DNA of 64,000 nt from Gemmatimonadota bacterium (GTDB lineage Bacteria > Gemmatimonadota > Gemmatimonadetes > Gemmatimonadales > Gemmatimonadaceae), in the NCBI GenBank assembly GCA_026387915.1, contig JAPLKS010000009.1, forward strand, positions 1 through 64,000, given 5' to 3'. A model generated the notes under the pieces. The model saw nothing but the letters and a program-made list of their open reading frames with translations. It ran no database searches and was not told the origin of the DNA. This document shows, in pieces, positions 44,608-53,907 of this stretch; the first letter of the stretch is position 1; each line of letters opens with the position of its first letter. Made by a program: the position numbers and the translations under genes.

Positions 44608-44650
44608 CAAAGCGGCCCGCACCGAAACTTGGTGCGGGCCGCTTTGCATT
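44608..44650 (+). terminator. Terminator between M14 peptidase and fasciclin genes
   Basis: A 16-bp perfect stem CAAAGCGGCCCGCACC / GGTGCGGGCCGCTTTG with loop GAAACTT. The built-in A and T runs allow termination in both directions for this convergent pair. Confidence 0.85.
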
Positions 44651-44698
44651 GGGGGGGCTTCGTTGCCGGCGGGTGGGCCGGATGAACGAAGGCGATCC

Positions 44699-45250
44699 TT
44701 ACTGCTTCGGGCGAGCGATCACGGCGTCCACAACATGGACCATGCCGTTCGACGCTTTCACCGAAGCGATAATCTTGGCGCCGTCAATGAACGTGTCGTT
44801 GCCTTTCTTGGTGATCGTCGCGGAGGTGTTGTCGGCCATGCCGAGCACCTGACCGTCGGAGAGCGCGTCCACAGAGAGCGCCGACGTCGTGACATGGTGC
44901 TGCAGCACGAGCTTCAGCGTTTCTTTGTTGGCTGGCTTGAGCAGATCATCGACGGTGCCCTTCGGGAGTTTCTCGAATGCGGCGTTCGTCGGGGCAAACA
45001 CCGTAAACGGGCCAGCGTTAGCGAGCGCGTTCACCAGGTCGCCCGCCTGAAGTGCTGCCACGAGCGTGGTGTGATCCTTGGAACCGACGGCGACCTTCAC
45101 GACGTCCGGCGTGGATTCATTGTCCTGCACGGACGCCTGGCCCACGGGAGCGGCAGCGGCGGCTCCTTGGTCGGCTGGGGCGGCGGTGCAGGCGACTGCG
45201 GCCAGCACAGCGAGAGAGAGCGAAACGCGAGACAATGACATGTGGAACAT
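44699..45250 (-). CDS. Fasciclin-domain protein, probable lipoprotein
   Basis: 183 residues. Signal peptide with a possible lipobox (VLAAVAC), a low-complexity linker of Ala/Gln/Pro, then one fasciclin (FAS1) domain containing GPFTVFAPTNAAFEKLP (H1 region), LVLQHHV and the terminal VHVVDAVI (H2 region). FAS1 domains mediate adhesion or protein binding at the cell surface. It is convergent with the M14 gene. Confidence 0.92.
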   Translation of the reverse strand: MFHMSLSRVSLSLAVLAAVACTAAPADQGAAAAAPVGQASVQDNESTPDVVKVAVGSKDHTTLVAALQAGDLVNALANAGPFTVFAPTNAAFEKLPKGTVDDLLKPANKETLKLVLQHHVTTSALSVDALSDGQVLGMADNTSATITKKGNDTFIDGAKIIASVKASNGMVHVVDAVIARPKQ

Positions 45251-45339
45251 GGAGGCTCCGAAGTGCGGTGGATGGGGGCATAATGTGGTATGTCACCTGC
45301 AACAATGGGGCATCAGACGGCGCTCCGCAGTCAGGAAAC

Positions 45340-45377
45340 ACCGGACGCCCGGTTCCAAAAGGAACCGAGCGTCCGGT
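45340..45377 (-). terminator. Hairpin downstream of the second M14 gene
   Basis: A 17-bp inverted repeat (one mismatch) around AAAA, between the fasciclin start and the stop of the minus-strand M14 gene. On the minus strand it is followed by GTTTCC. Likely a terminator for the M14 gene. Confidence 0.7.
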
Positions 45378-45445
45378 TACTACATTCGCCCCGTTTGGAC
45401 CGACGAACTATGTCAGGCTTCGTACGAGGGAGAGAGCGGTGAACA

Positions 45446-48400
45446 TTACTTCGAATCGAGCTTCCGGCCCGCGTTCAGGTTGTCGAAGTGGAGGATCGCG
45501 TTGAACACCATTGCGTAGCTGCCGATGGTCTCGCCGCGCCACACCGGATTGATGGCGAACATCACGATGTGCCCCTTTTGCATTGGCACATCCACGACAA
45601 TCGGACGCTGCGCGATTTCGGTGCCGCCGTCGAGCAGGCCGCTGACCAACAAATCACGCTGCTCCGAGAACCGGAACGCCACGCGTGGACGCTGGTCCGG
45701 GGGAATGACGTTGAGCGGATTGCGCAGCTGATCGTCGGTGATCGGCGCGGCTTGCCACGGCTGCACCGGCACCCGGGGCAGTGCCTGAAAGCGCGCGTCG
45801 AGCGCGGGGCGTCCTTGCACTTCGTCCGGATCGTCGGCGGTGCCGCGTCCGGTCGCACGAGGGCCACCACCGCCAGCGCCGCCGCGACCACCGCCGCCGC
45901 CGCTGGTGTTACTCACCGTGAACGCTTCGCCGGCGTCGCTATACACGGCCAGATTGTCGTTGATGCCGTACGTGAGCGGGCTGGCATCATCGACGACGTG
46001 CGACTTGAGCAGCGAGCCGACCACCTTGCCGCGCGGAAGCGATACCGCTCCGACGCCAGCGGCAAAGCCATTCTGCAAGGCAAAGTCGGAGGTGCCGAGC
46101 GACGTCACCAGCACGCCACCGCGTGCCGCGAACCCACGCAGGTTGGCGAGTCCGGTCAAGCCGAGACCAGGACGCGTGTCGTCCGTCTGGGCCCACGTGC
46201 CGATGTTTGGCGTTTCCGGCGTGTTCTTCCACGGCATCGGGTTGCGCCACATCGGCAAGCCTTCGACGATCGCCCCGCTCGCGGTCGGCGGAAAGAGAAT
46301 GACGTCGTACTTGGCGTTGAGGTTGGCGTCCTTCGCAACATCCTGCGTGCTGATGTACTCAAACGGAATCTGATTGAAGTCGAGCGCAAAACGCCACCAG
46401 CCCTCCGTCTGCGTGCTGCTCGACCAGGCGTGCAAGACGGCAATGCGTGCGGCGCGCGCCGGATGTGTCTTGACGCTCGGAGCCGCCGACAGCGCGGTCA
46501 CCTTGACACCCAAGTCGACGGCGGCCTTCTCGAGTTCGCTCCGCTCCACACCGCGTACGAGGTATGACCCGCGAGCGTACTTTGCACCGCCCGCTTCGAA
46601 CGGTTCTTCGGCACTCTGGAAGTCGGCCGTCTTGAGCCGATACCGGAGCGTGGTGAGCGCGTTGTCGCTGTTGTTGTTGATCGCGTAGACGCCGCCCGTT
46701 CCGGTTACTCCACCTGGCGAACGCACCTCTCCCGTCACGCGCTCCATGGGCGTATCGAGCACCTTGGCGTCGGTGACGCGCACGGCCTGCACGTTGAATC
46801 CTTCGGGGAAGGTCCAGCCGGTGTCGTCGTACGGGCGCTTCTGCGGGTCGGTCGGGCTCCAAAACTGGTAGTCGAGGAGCGCGTCCGCGATGCGCGAATA
46901 CGGTTGATCCATGCGGATGATGTACGATCCGGCGGGGAACTGCCGTGTCTCCGTCGCGGGGCCAGCCGGAGCGGCTGGTGTGTCGCCGCCGGCCGCCGCA
47001 CCGCGGCCACCGCGACCGCCGCCAGCCGCCGCCGCGGCACGCTTCACCGGCAGGGTGACGCTAAAAGCGGCCGTCGCGCGAGAAATCTCCACTTTCTGCT
47101 TCTGCATAAGGCGAAGCAGTTCCGCCTGTGCGCCGAGGCGCGGATCATTGGCGGAAAAGACGTACGCGCCCGGGCCTTCGGTGCGCGCCTTCAGGATGGA
47201 GCGCTTGCTCTTTTCGTAGAAGTTCGTGAGGAACAGGTGACGATTGTTGGCAAAGTACTGCAGCGAGACAAGGAGCCCCGTCTGCTCGTAGTTGTTGTTA
47301 TTCCGTAGCGACCATTTGACGCGCGGCAACGGCGGATTCTGCCGGTACCAGGTGCGTTCGGTTTCGTTCGACGAGAGCGTGCGATCCACGGTCTCGGCGG
47401 TGCCGCCGTTGCCGTACGTCTCGTAGAGGCGGCTGATGCCGTTGTGCGTTGCGGCAATGAACATCAAATAGCCGGGCGACCAGGTGTCGAACGTGCCGTG
47501 CGCGAACACGCCGGGCATACCAAGCCGCGTCATCTCCTGCACGTTGTTCCAGCCCATCATTTGCCATTCGTTGGTGAGGAGCGGGTCGACCCACGCATTG
47601 AACGGGCCGTCGCCAACGGTGTTGTCGTAGAGGAAGGCCACGGACTCGTGCAGATCGTGGAGCACCTGCGCCTTCCAATCCACGTAGGTGTTCAGCACGT
47701 TCTGGGTGAGCTTGAGCGTCATCCCCATCGCGTCGCGATTGTTATCGTGGCGGACGTAGTGTCCCCAGTACGCAAGCTCGGGCGCGGTCTCACCCGGATG
47801 TTTGACGTGCCAGTTGTACAAGTCCACCATGCGGTCGCGGCCATCGACCTCGACCACGGGCGTAATGAGCGTGATCACGTGATCGCGGATGTTGCGGACG
47901 TACGGGCTCTCGTCCACTGCGAGACGGTACGCCAGTTCCATCAAGGCCGTCGGTGCGCCGGCTTCCGTCGAGTGAATCGTGCCGGTGATGTAATAGATCG
48001 GCGTGGCGTCGCTCGCGATCTTTTCCGCCTCGGCGTCGTTCATGCCGATCGTGCGCGGATCGGCAAGTTTGGCGAGCTTGGCCCGATTGGCGTCAAGATT
48101 ATTGATGAGTTTTTCGGACGCGATTGCCACGGCAATCATCTCGCGCCCTTCTTCCGACGTGCCGATGGAAACCACCTTCACACGCGGACTCGACTTGGCG
48201 AGCAGCCGCATGTAGGCGTACACCTCATGCGAGTACGGGAGCTTGGTGGGCGAGCCGGCGATGTCGCCGAGCACGGCCTTTGGGGTGGGGACGGTCTTGG
48301 ACGCGGGGAGATAGTCCACGAGCGGAGAGAGAAAGAACTTCTCGGTGGTGTACTCGAGGATCTTCTTCGTGTACTCCTCGTCAATCGCTTGGTTCGGTGC

Positions 48401-48508
48401 GCGCCCCGGTTTGGCGGCGGCGGGATCGCCGGACTGGCCGCGAGCGGCGAAAGCAGGCATCGCCACGAGCAGGGCAAGAGCGAACGCGGAAACGGCGTGA
48501 CGCCGCAT
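45446..48508 (-). CDS. Secreted M14-family zinc carboxypeptidase, paralogue
   Basis: 1020 residues from ATG 48508, which has GAGG 5 bp upstream; the ATG 30 bp further up has none. Signal peptide (RRHAVSAFALALLVAMPAFA), M14 domain with GTIHSTEAG and LHDLHES, then a GATase1-like half (DVILFPPTASG, GGVLVTSLGTSDFAL). Two Gly/Arg-rich inserts occur near 489-516 and 866-890. Tail GSYAMVFNAILHFDNLNAGRK matches the end of the other M14 protein. The two genes are clear paralogues flanking the fasciclin gene. Confidence 0.88.
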   Translation of the reverse strand: MRRHAVSAFALALLVAMPAFAARGQSGDPAAAKPGRAPNQAIDEEYTKKILEYTTEKFFLSPLVDYLPASKTVPTPKAVLGDIAGSPTKLPYSHEVYAYMRLLAKSSPRVKVVSIGTSEEGREMIAVAIASEKLINNLDANRAKLAKLADPRTIGMNDAEAEKIASDATPIYYITGTIHSTEAGAPTALMELAYRLAVDESPYVRNIRDHVITLITPVVEVDGRDRMVDLYNWHVKHPGETAPELAYWGHYVRHDNNRDAMGMTLKLTQNVLNTYVDWKAQVLHDLHESVAFLYDNTVGDGPFNAWVDPLLTNEWQMMGWNNVQEMTRLGMPGVFAHGTFDTWSPGYLMFIAATHNGISRLYETYGNGGTAETVDRTLSSNETERTWYRQNPPLPRVKWSLRNNNNYEQTGLLVSLQYFANNRHLFLTNFYEKSKRSILKARTEGPGAYVFSANDPRLGAQAELLRLMQKQKVEISRATAAFSVTLPVKRAAAAAGGGRGGRGAAAGGDTPAAPAGPATETRQFPAGSYIIRMDQPYSRIADALLDYQFWSPTDPQKRPYDDTGWTFPEGFNVQAVRVTDAKVLDTPMERVTGEVRSPGGVTGTGGVYAINNNSDNALTTLRYRLKTADFQSAEEPFEAGGAKYARGSYLVRGVERSELEKAAVDLGVKVTALSAAPSVKTHPARAARIAVLHAWSSSTQTEGWWRFALDFNQIPFEYISTQDVAKDANLNAKYDVILFPPTASGAIVEGLPMWRNPMPWKNTPETPNIGTWAQTDDTRPGLGLTGLANLRGFAARGGVLVTSLGTSDFALQNGFAAGVGAVSLPRGKVVGSLLKSHVVDDASPLTYGINDNLAVYSDAGEAFTVSNTSGGGGGRGGAGGGGPRATGRGTADDPDEVQGRPALDARFQALPRVPVQPWQAAPITDDQLRNPLNVIPPDQRPRVAFRFSEQRDLLVSGLLDGGTEIAQRPIVVDVPMQKGHIVMFAINPVWRGETIGSYAMVFNAILHFDNLNAGRKLDSK

Positions 48509-48751
48509 AGGGCACCTCAGTGGGAGACGGAAGAACAACGTGCTGGTATTCTACGCCGAAATCCGACGGGGGCAAATCGGATGGCGGCGGCCATCGCGGT
48601 CGGCGTCCGGATTCCGAGGCCCAGCCACGGGGTGGGGGCGGGGCGTCGCGGTGGCGCCCGGCTGGCCGCCAGCGGATCAGCCGCCTGTGACGTATGGTAT
48701 AGATGGCGCCCGAGCGCACTGTATTCGTCTTCTGATTCGAGGAATCATCTG

Positions 48752-51493
48752 ATGCGGAACCGTTTTGTTCCTGTCGTCGTACTGGCTGGTTTGGCGATGT
48801 TGACGTTGACCGCTTCGCTGGGGGCGCAGGCCTCCACCACTCGCGATAGTGCGCAGAACACCCCCGCGTGGCTTGCCGCCAATCGTGCGCAGCTCGGGAA
48901 GGAATCCTACGCCGCGCCCACGGACCTGATTTCCAAGCTCGTGACGGCGCCCCGGCACCTGAACGTGTCGCTGACGTTGGCGAGCCCGAACCGCAAGCTA
49001 TTCCTCAAGGAGCAGAGCGAAGGGATGCCGAGCGTGACCACGTTCGGAAAGCAGCACTATTACCTTGGCGGCTTACAGGTGGACGGCAAGGCCAATCGCA
49101 ATCGCTCCCTCACCAACCGCGGCGCCACGGGTTTGCAACTGGTGGATCCGGCCACGGGAAAGACCATCGACATCGCGGCACCCAAAGGCGCATCGCTGAG
49201 TGGTGCCGTCTGGGCACCGGATTCCAAGCAGATCGCGTTCCTCGCGAACTTTGATGACGCCACGCAGGTCTTCGTCGCTGACGTTACCACCGGCAAGTCC
49301 GTACAGATCTCCAAAACGCCACTGCTCGCCACGTTGGTGACCGCCGTGGATTGGACGGCCGACGGCAAGGGCATTACCGTCGTGCAGCTTCCGGACGGAC
49401 GAAAGGCTGAGCCAAAGCGCCCGGAGATTGCGACGGGCCCGCTCGTGCGCACGTGGACCGATGGCAACAAGGATCCCGAGCGGAACTTCTGGAGCCTGCT
49501 TCAGGATCCGTATGAGCAGGAGCTGCTCGAGTACTACACGACTGGTCAGCTTGCGTTACTCGACGTGAAGACCAAGACCTCACGCAAAATCGGCGCACCG
49601 GCGATGATCTCGGCGATCGACGCCTCGCCGGACGGCTCGGTCTTCCGCGTCACCACGATGCAGAAGCCGTTCTCGTACGTGACGCAGTACACGAGCTTTG
49701 GCACCAACGAAGAGCTCTGGGATGCGAGCGGCAAGCTGCTCGCTACCATTCAGAAGCGCCCGCTCCGCCTCGGCAGCGACACAACGGGCGGTGGCGCCGG
49801 TGGTCGCGGCGGACGGGGCGGCGAGAGCAAGCGCGGGTTGGCGTGGATGCCCGCCGGTCCTGGGCTCTACTTCATTGAAAGTGTTCCGGCCGCACGCGGT
49901 GATTCGGCAAATGGCGCTGGCGCTGGCGCGGGACGTGGTGCCGCCGGTGGTGGGCGCGGTGGAGCGGGGGCGGGTGCCGCAGCGCGACCGGATCGCGTGG
50001 TGCAGTGGACGGCGCCGTTCGGCACGGCGGACACCAAAGTGATGTACACGGCCGATGGCCCGATCACCAACCTCAGTTTCACGGACGACGCAAAAATGCT
50101 GTTCGTCGCCGCGACCAGTAACGGTACGGGCGATTTGTACGCCGTAAACCTTGCTGAGCCGACCAAGAAATATTCGCTGATTCGCCAGCGTGGCTTTACG
50201 CCGTCGTTCCTGAGCGGGCGCGGTGGACGTGGCGGCGGTGCTCCGGCCGGTGGGCGCGGCGGCGCAGGCGACGACTCGCTTTCCTTCTTTACGAATCCTG
50301 GCGCGATGATTACCCGCCGCGGCACACTGGGCGGCTCCGTGGCGATGGTCTCCTCGGACGGTGCGGTGTTCCTGCAGGGCACGCAGTACTTCCGCGATTA
50401 CCTCGCGAGTGCACCGCGTGAGTTCGTCGACAAGGTCGACATCAAGACCGGCACGAAGACGCGCATTTTCGAAGGGGCCAAGGATGCCTACGAAGCGGTT
50501 GGTGCGGCGCTCGATGATGACTTCTCCAAGATCATTGTGACCCGTGAAACCGCGACCGCTGTTGCCGACGCGTATGTGCGCGACGTCAAGGCGGGGACCG
50601 GAACCAAGCTCACGAACAACGTGGATTACTCGCCCGAGTTCACTAACCTCGTGCGCAAGCGCGTGACCGTGACGCGCCCGGATGGCATCCATTTCATCGT
50701 CAAGCTCACGTTGCCCGCGAACTATCAGGCCGGCACACGGCTTCCGGGGATGTTCTGGTTCTATCCGTATGAGTACACGGATCAGGCCGGCTACGAGCGG
50801 ACGCTTCGCACCGAGAACGTGAACCGTTTCCCAGTGGCAGGCCCTCGCACGATTGAATTTCTCGCGACGCAGGGCTATGCCGTCGCGAATTTCGATCCGC
50901 CAATCATGGGTGAAGCGGGGCGAATGAACGACAACTACATCTCCGATTTGGTGATGAACCTCTCGGCGGTGATCGACGAACTCGACAAGCAGGGATTCAT
51001 CGATCGGGCGCGACTCGGCATCGGTGGCCATTCGTACGGCGCCTTCAGCACCATGAACGCCATGACCCACACGCCGTTCTTTAAGGCGGGCATCGCGGGT
51101 GACGGTATGTACAACCGCACGCTGACACCGACGGGGTTCCAGAGCGAACGGCGCGATCTGTGGAGCGGCCAGAAGACGTATCTCGAGATGTCGCCGATGC
51201 TGGTCGCCGACAAAATGCAGGGCGCAATCCTTATGTATCACTCGCTCGAGGATCAGAACGTCGGCACCGATCCGGTGAGCTCGATTCGCATGATGCAGGC
51301 GCTGCGCGCCAATGGAAAGACGGCGTCGCTGTACATGTATCCATATGAAGATCACGGGCCGGCCACCAAGGAGACCATGCTCGACCAGTGGGCTCGTTGG
51401 ACCGCTTGGCTCGATACGTACGTGAAGCACGCGGGCGATCCGGCGCTCAAGAAGGCACCGCCGGCCGCTCCGGCAACGCCGATCATTCCGTAA
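48752..51493 (+). CDS. Secreted S9-family prolyl oligopeptidase
   Basis: 913 residues from ATG 48752, with GAGGA 9 bp upstream and a signal peptide (PVVVLAGLAMLTLTASLGAQ). An N-terminal propeller region with repeated strand patterns (LSGAVWAPDSKQIAFLANFD) precedes the alpha/beta-hydrolase domain: catalytic Ser in GGHSYGAF, Asp in HSLEDQNVG and His in YEDHGP. Three Gly/Arg-rich inserts (near 345-358, 387-413, 487-508) sit between blades. A long in-frame open stretch upstream of the ATG (from 47444) is antisense to the M14 gene and is not part of this protein. Confidence 0.9.
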   Translation: MRNRFVPVVVLAGLAMLTLTASLGAQASTTRDSAQNTPAWLAANRAQLGKESYAAPTDLISKLVTAPRHLNVSLTLASPNRKLFLKEQSEGMPSVTTFGKQHYYLGGLQVDGKANRNRSLTNRGATGLQLVDPATGKTIDIAAPKGASLSGAVWAPDSKQIAFLANFDDATQVFVADVTTGKSVQISKTPLLATLVTAVDWTADGKGITVVQLPDGRKAEPKRPEIATGPLVRTWTDGNKDPERNFWSLLQDPYEQELLEYYTTGQLALLDVKTKTSRKIGAPAMISAIDASPDGSVFRVTTMQKPFSYVTQYTSFGTNEELWDASGKLLATIQKRPLRLGSDTTGGGAGGRGGRGGESKRGLAWMPAGPGLYFIESVPAARGDSANGAGAGAGRGAAGGGRGGAGAGAAARPDRVVQWTAPFGTADTKVMYTADGPITNLSFTDDAKMLFVAATSNGTGDLYAVNLAEPTKKYSLIRQRGFTPSFLSGRGGRGGGAPAGGRGGAGDDSLSFFTNPGAMITRRGTLGGSVAMVSSDGAVFLQGTQYFRDYLASAPREFVDKVDIKTGTKTRIFEGAKDAYEAVGAALDDDFSKIIVTRETATAVADAYVRDVKAGTGTKLTNNVDYSPEFTNLVRKRVTVTRPDGIHFIVKLTLPANYQAGTRLPGMFWFYPYEYTDQAGYERTLRTENVNRFPVAGPRTIEFLATQGYAVANFDPPIMGEAGRMNDNYISDLVMNLSAVIDELDKQGFIDRARLGIGGHSYGAFSTMNAMTHTPFFKAGIAGDGMYNRTLTPTGFQSERRDLWSGQKTYLEMSPMLVADKMQGAILMYHSLEDQNVGTDPVSSIRMMQALRANGKTASLYMYPYEDHGPATKETMLDQWARWTAWLDTYVKHAGDPALKKAPPAAPATPIIP

Positions 51494-51516
51494 GCGCGAA
51501 GCAACCCTGTAAGACA

Positions 51517-51556
51517 GAAGCGGCGACGGTCAGGTGACCGTCGCCGCTTCTCGTTT
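51517..51556 (+). terminator. Terminator after the S9 peptidase gene
   Basis: GAAGCGGCGACGGTCA pairs with its complement over 16 bp with a very short loop; the stem follows the stop by 23 bp and leads into TCGTTTCC. It also lies near the end of the convergent TonB-domain gene. Confidence 0.8.
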
Positions 51557-51610
51557 CCGTACCGCTCGCTTTGGAGCGGGCAAGGTGTGCTGAGGTGTGG
51601 CTACGCGTGT

Positions 51611-52051
51611 TTACTGGTGGCGCGGCGTTCCACTCTGAATGCCCTTCGGGCCGTGCGGCGCCGCCTTGGACGGCATCGCAAACACGAATGGGGTCTGATA
51701 CAACTGGCGCACCTTCTGTCCCTTGAGTTCAGCGGGGGCAAAACGCATCTCGGGCAATGCCGCCTTGACGGCATTCGCGAACTCGACGTTGGTCGTCTTG
51801 ATCACCTTGAAGGTGTCGAGGATCGGCGTGCCGTCCACATCAACCACAAACTGCGCTAACACCTCGCCTTGAATACCGGCGGCCTTGAGTGCCTCGGGAT
51901 ACTGCGGAAAGAGAGTCCCCGGCTTCTTCATGGCCGGGCGATCAACCTGAGCTTCGGCGTACACCTTGTCGCTGGAGGCCAGGGCGGGCGCTTGAGCGCG
52001 GGCAGCGGTGGCCAGAACAGCGATGAGGGGGAACACGTGCCAGACACGCAT
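51611..52051 (-). CDS. Secreted TonB C-terminal-domain protein
   Basis: 146 residues from ATG 52051: signal peptide (VWHVFPLIAVLATAARAQ) then a TonB-type C-terminal domain (GTLFPQYPEALKAAGIQGEVLAQFVVDVDGTPI, FANAVKAALPEMRFAPAELKGQKVRQLYQTPFVF). It lacks the membrane anchor and Pro-rich spacer of true TonB, so it is a free periplasmic TonB-like domain, a type common in Gemmatimonadota-like genomes. Energy coupling is unlikely without an anchor. An upstream in-frame ATG is rejected because it would bury the signal peptide. Confidence 0.8.
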   Translation of the reverse strand: MRVWHVFPLIAVLATAARAQAPALASSDKVYAEAQVDRPAMKKPGTLFPQYPEALKAAGIQGEVLAQFVVDVDGTPILDTFKVIKTTNVEFANAVKAALPEMRFAPAELKGQKVRQLYQTPFVFAMPSKAAPHGPKGIQSGTPRHQ

Positions 52052-52153
52052 GGTGAATCGATCTCCAAATGGGAAAGAACCGTGAGGAATACATCCAGGC
52101 AGATACCCGCCTGCCAACAGTATCACTAGTTACTCACGGGCGTTCAGTCGGTG

Positions 52154-52198
52154 AAAAGCCCCGATCGGCGTCCGGTAATCCGGAAGCCAATCGGGGCT
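52154..52198 (-). terminator. Terminator downstream of fhs
   Basis: A 9-bp outer stem (AGCCCCGAT at 52157-52165 with ATCGGGGCT at 52190-52198) plus GGC/GCC and an inner CCGG-TAAT-CCGG hairpin. On the minus strand it is followed by TTTTC. It ends the formate operon, 26 bp after the fhs stop. Confidence 0.88.
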
Positions 52199-52223
52199 CT
52201 AGCCCCACCGTTCCCCGACGAGC

Positions 52224-53897
52224 CTAGCTGAGCCCGACGATGTCCCCATCGGCGTCGATCGACATCCCCTCTGCCGCCGGCACCTTGGGGAGCCCAGGCA
52301 TGGTCATGATGTCACCGGCCTTCGCGACCACGAAGCCAGCCCCAGCCGACCCGTACACCTCATTGATCGTGATCCGGAAGCCCTTGGGCACGCAGAGCCG
52401 CGCCGGCTCGTCCGTGAGCGAGTACTGCGTCTTGGCAATGCACACCGGCGTTTCGCCGAGTCCAATGGAGGTCAGGTATTCGATGGCGCGTTCAGCCGCG
52501 GGCGCGTAGTCCACGCCATCGCCGCCGTACACCTTCTGCACGATCGTCTCAATCTTCTGTTTGATGGGCAACTTGGCATCGTACAACGGGGCGTAGTGTC
52601 CAGTCTTGGCGGCGAGCATCGCCAGCACTTCCTTGGCCAGTTCCTCGCCACCGGCACCGCCCTTAGCCCACACCTCCGTCAGAATCACCTTCACGCCGAG
52701 CTTGGCGGCGTAGTCTTGCACCATCTTGAGTTCCGCGTCGGTGTCGCTCAGGATGCGGTTGAGTGCCACCACAACTGGCACGCCGAACTGTTGCACATTT
52801 TTCACATGGTGGGCGAGGTGCGGCAGGCCGCGTTCAAGCGCACCCAAGTCTTCGGTCTTCAGATTCTTCTTGTCGAGTCCGCCCTGCATCTTGAGCGATC
52901 GAATCGTGGCGACCAGCACGGCAGCTTCGGGATTCAACCCGCCGAAGCGGCACTTGATGTCAAAGAATTTCTCGGCGCCAAGATCGCTGCCAAACCCGGC
53001 TTCCGTGACCACGACATCGCCGAGGGCCAATGCGGTCTTGGTCGCGATGATCGAGTTGCAGCCGTGCGCAATGTTACCGAACGGCCCAGCGTGAACGAGG
53101 GCAGGGCCTCCTTCGAGTGTCTGCACGAGGTTCGGGCGAATCGCATCCTTGAGCAACATCGCCATCGCGCCAGACGCTTTGATGTCGCGCGCACGTACGG
53201 GTTTGCGATCCTTGCCCGCCGTCGCGCCAATGATAATGCGGCCCAAACGTTCCTCAAGATCCTCGCGGCTCGACGACAGCGACAGGATCGCCATGACTTC
53301 GCTCGCGGGGATGATCACCCAATGCTCTTCACGCACCACGCCGTCGCCCACACCGCCGAGTCCGATCACGGCGTTCCGGAGCGCGCGATCATTCATGTCG
53401 ATGGTGCGCGGCCAGGTGATGCGTCGCGGGTCGAGGTTCGTCTCGTTCCCTTGCTGCAGATGATTGTCCATCATCGCCGACAACAGTGCATGCGCGCTTG
53501 AGATCGCGTGAAAGTCGCCCGTGAAATGGAGATTGATATCCTCCATTGGAATCACCTGCGAGTAGCCACCCCCTGCGGCACCGCCCTTCACGCCGAACAC
53601 CGGGCCGAGTGATGGCTCGCGAATGCAGAGTACGGCGTTGGTGCCAATCCGGCGCATCGCCTGCGCGAGACCAACGCTGACGGTGCTCTTGCCTTCGCCA
53701 GCTGGCGTTGGGCTGATGGCGGTGACCAGCACCAAGCGCCCCTTGGCCGGACGTTGCGACAACTCCAGGGGAAGCTTCGCCTTGAACTTGCCGTACTGGT
53801 CAATGTCGTCGGGCGTCAGCCCGAGATCAGCGGCGACTTCCGTGATGGGACGCGGCTTGGCGGCCTGGGCGATTTCAATGTCGGTCGGGAACGTCAT
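52224..53897 (-). CDS. fhs: Formate-tetrahydrofolate ligase
   Basis: 557 residues, the normal length, starting MTFPTDIEIAQAAKPRPI. The ATP site is seen in TPAGEGKSTVSVGLAQAM and further conserved blocks include GGAAGGGYSQVIPMEDINLHFTGD and TEAGFGSDLGAEKFFDIK. It converts formate, ATP and THF to 10-formyl-THF. It follows fdhD by 10 bp and ends the formate dehydrogenase operon, so formate can be both oxidised and channelled into one-carbon metabolism. An upstream in-frame extension to 54041 overlaps fdhD and is not used. Confidence 0.96.
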   Translation of the reverse strand: MTFPTDIEIAQAAKPRPITEVAADLGLTPDDIDQYGKFKAKLPLELSQRPAKGRLVLVTAISPTPAGEGKSTVSVGLAQAMRRIGTNAVLCIREPSLGPVFGVKGGAAGGGYSQVIPMEDINLHFTGDFHAISSAHALLSAMMDNHLQQGNETNLDPRRITWPRTIDMNDRALRNAVIGLGGVGDGVVREEHWVIIPASEVMAILSLSSSREDLEERLGRIIIGATAGKDRKPVRARDIKASGAMAMLLKDAIRPNLVQTLEGGPALVHAGPFGNIAHGCNSIIATKTALALGDVVVTEAGFGSDLGAEKFFDIKCRFGGLNPEAAVLVATIRSLKMQGGLDKKNLKTEDLGALERGLPHLAHHVKNVQQFGVPVVVALNRILSDTDAELKMVQDYAAKLGVKVILTEVWAKGGAGGEELAKEVLAMLAAKTGHYAPLYDAKLPIKQKIETIVQKVYGGDGVDYAPAAERAIEYLTSIGLGETPVCIAKTQYSLTDEPARLCVPKGFRITINEVYGSAGAGFVVAKAGDIMTMPGLPKVPAAEGMSIDADGDIVGLS

Positions 53898-53907
53898 GGT
53901 GTGGTGT

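Noticed and set aside
47444-48751. A 436-codon open frame running in-frame into the S9 peptidase from upstream
   Set aside because: It is antisense to the M14 gene and reflects high-GC codon bias. The true start at 48752 has a ribosome-binding site and signal peptide.
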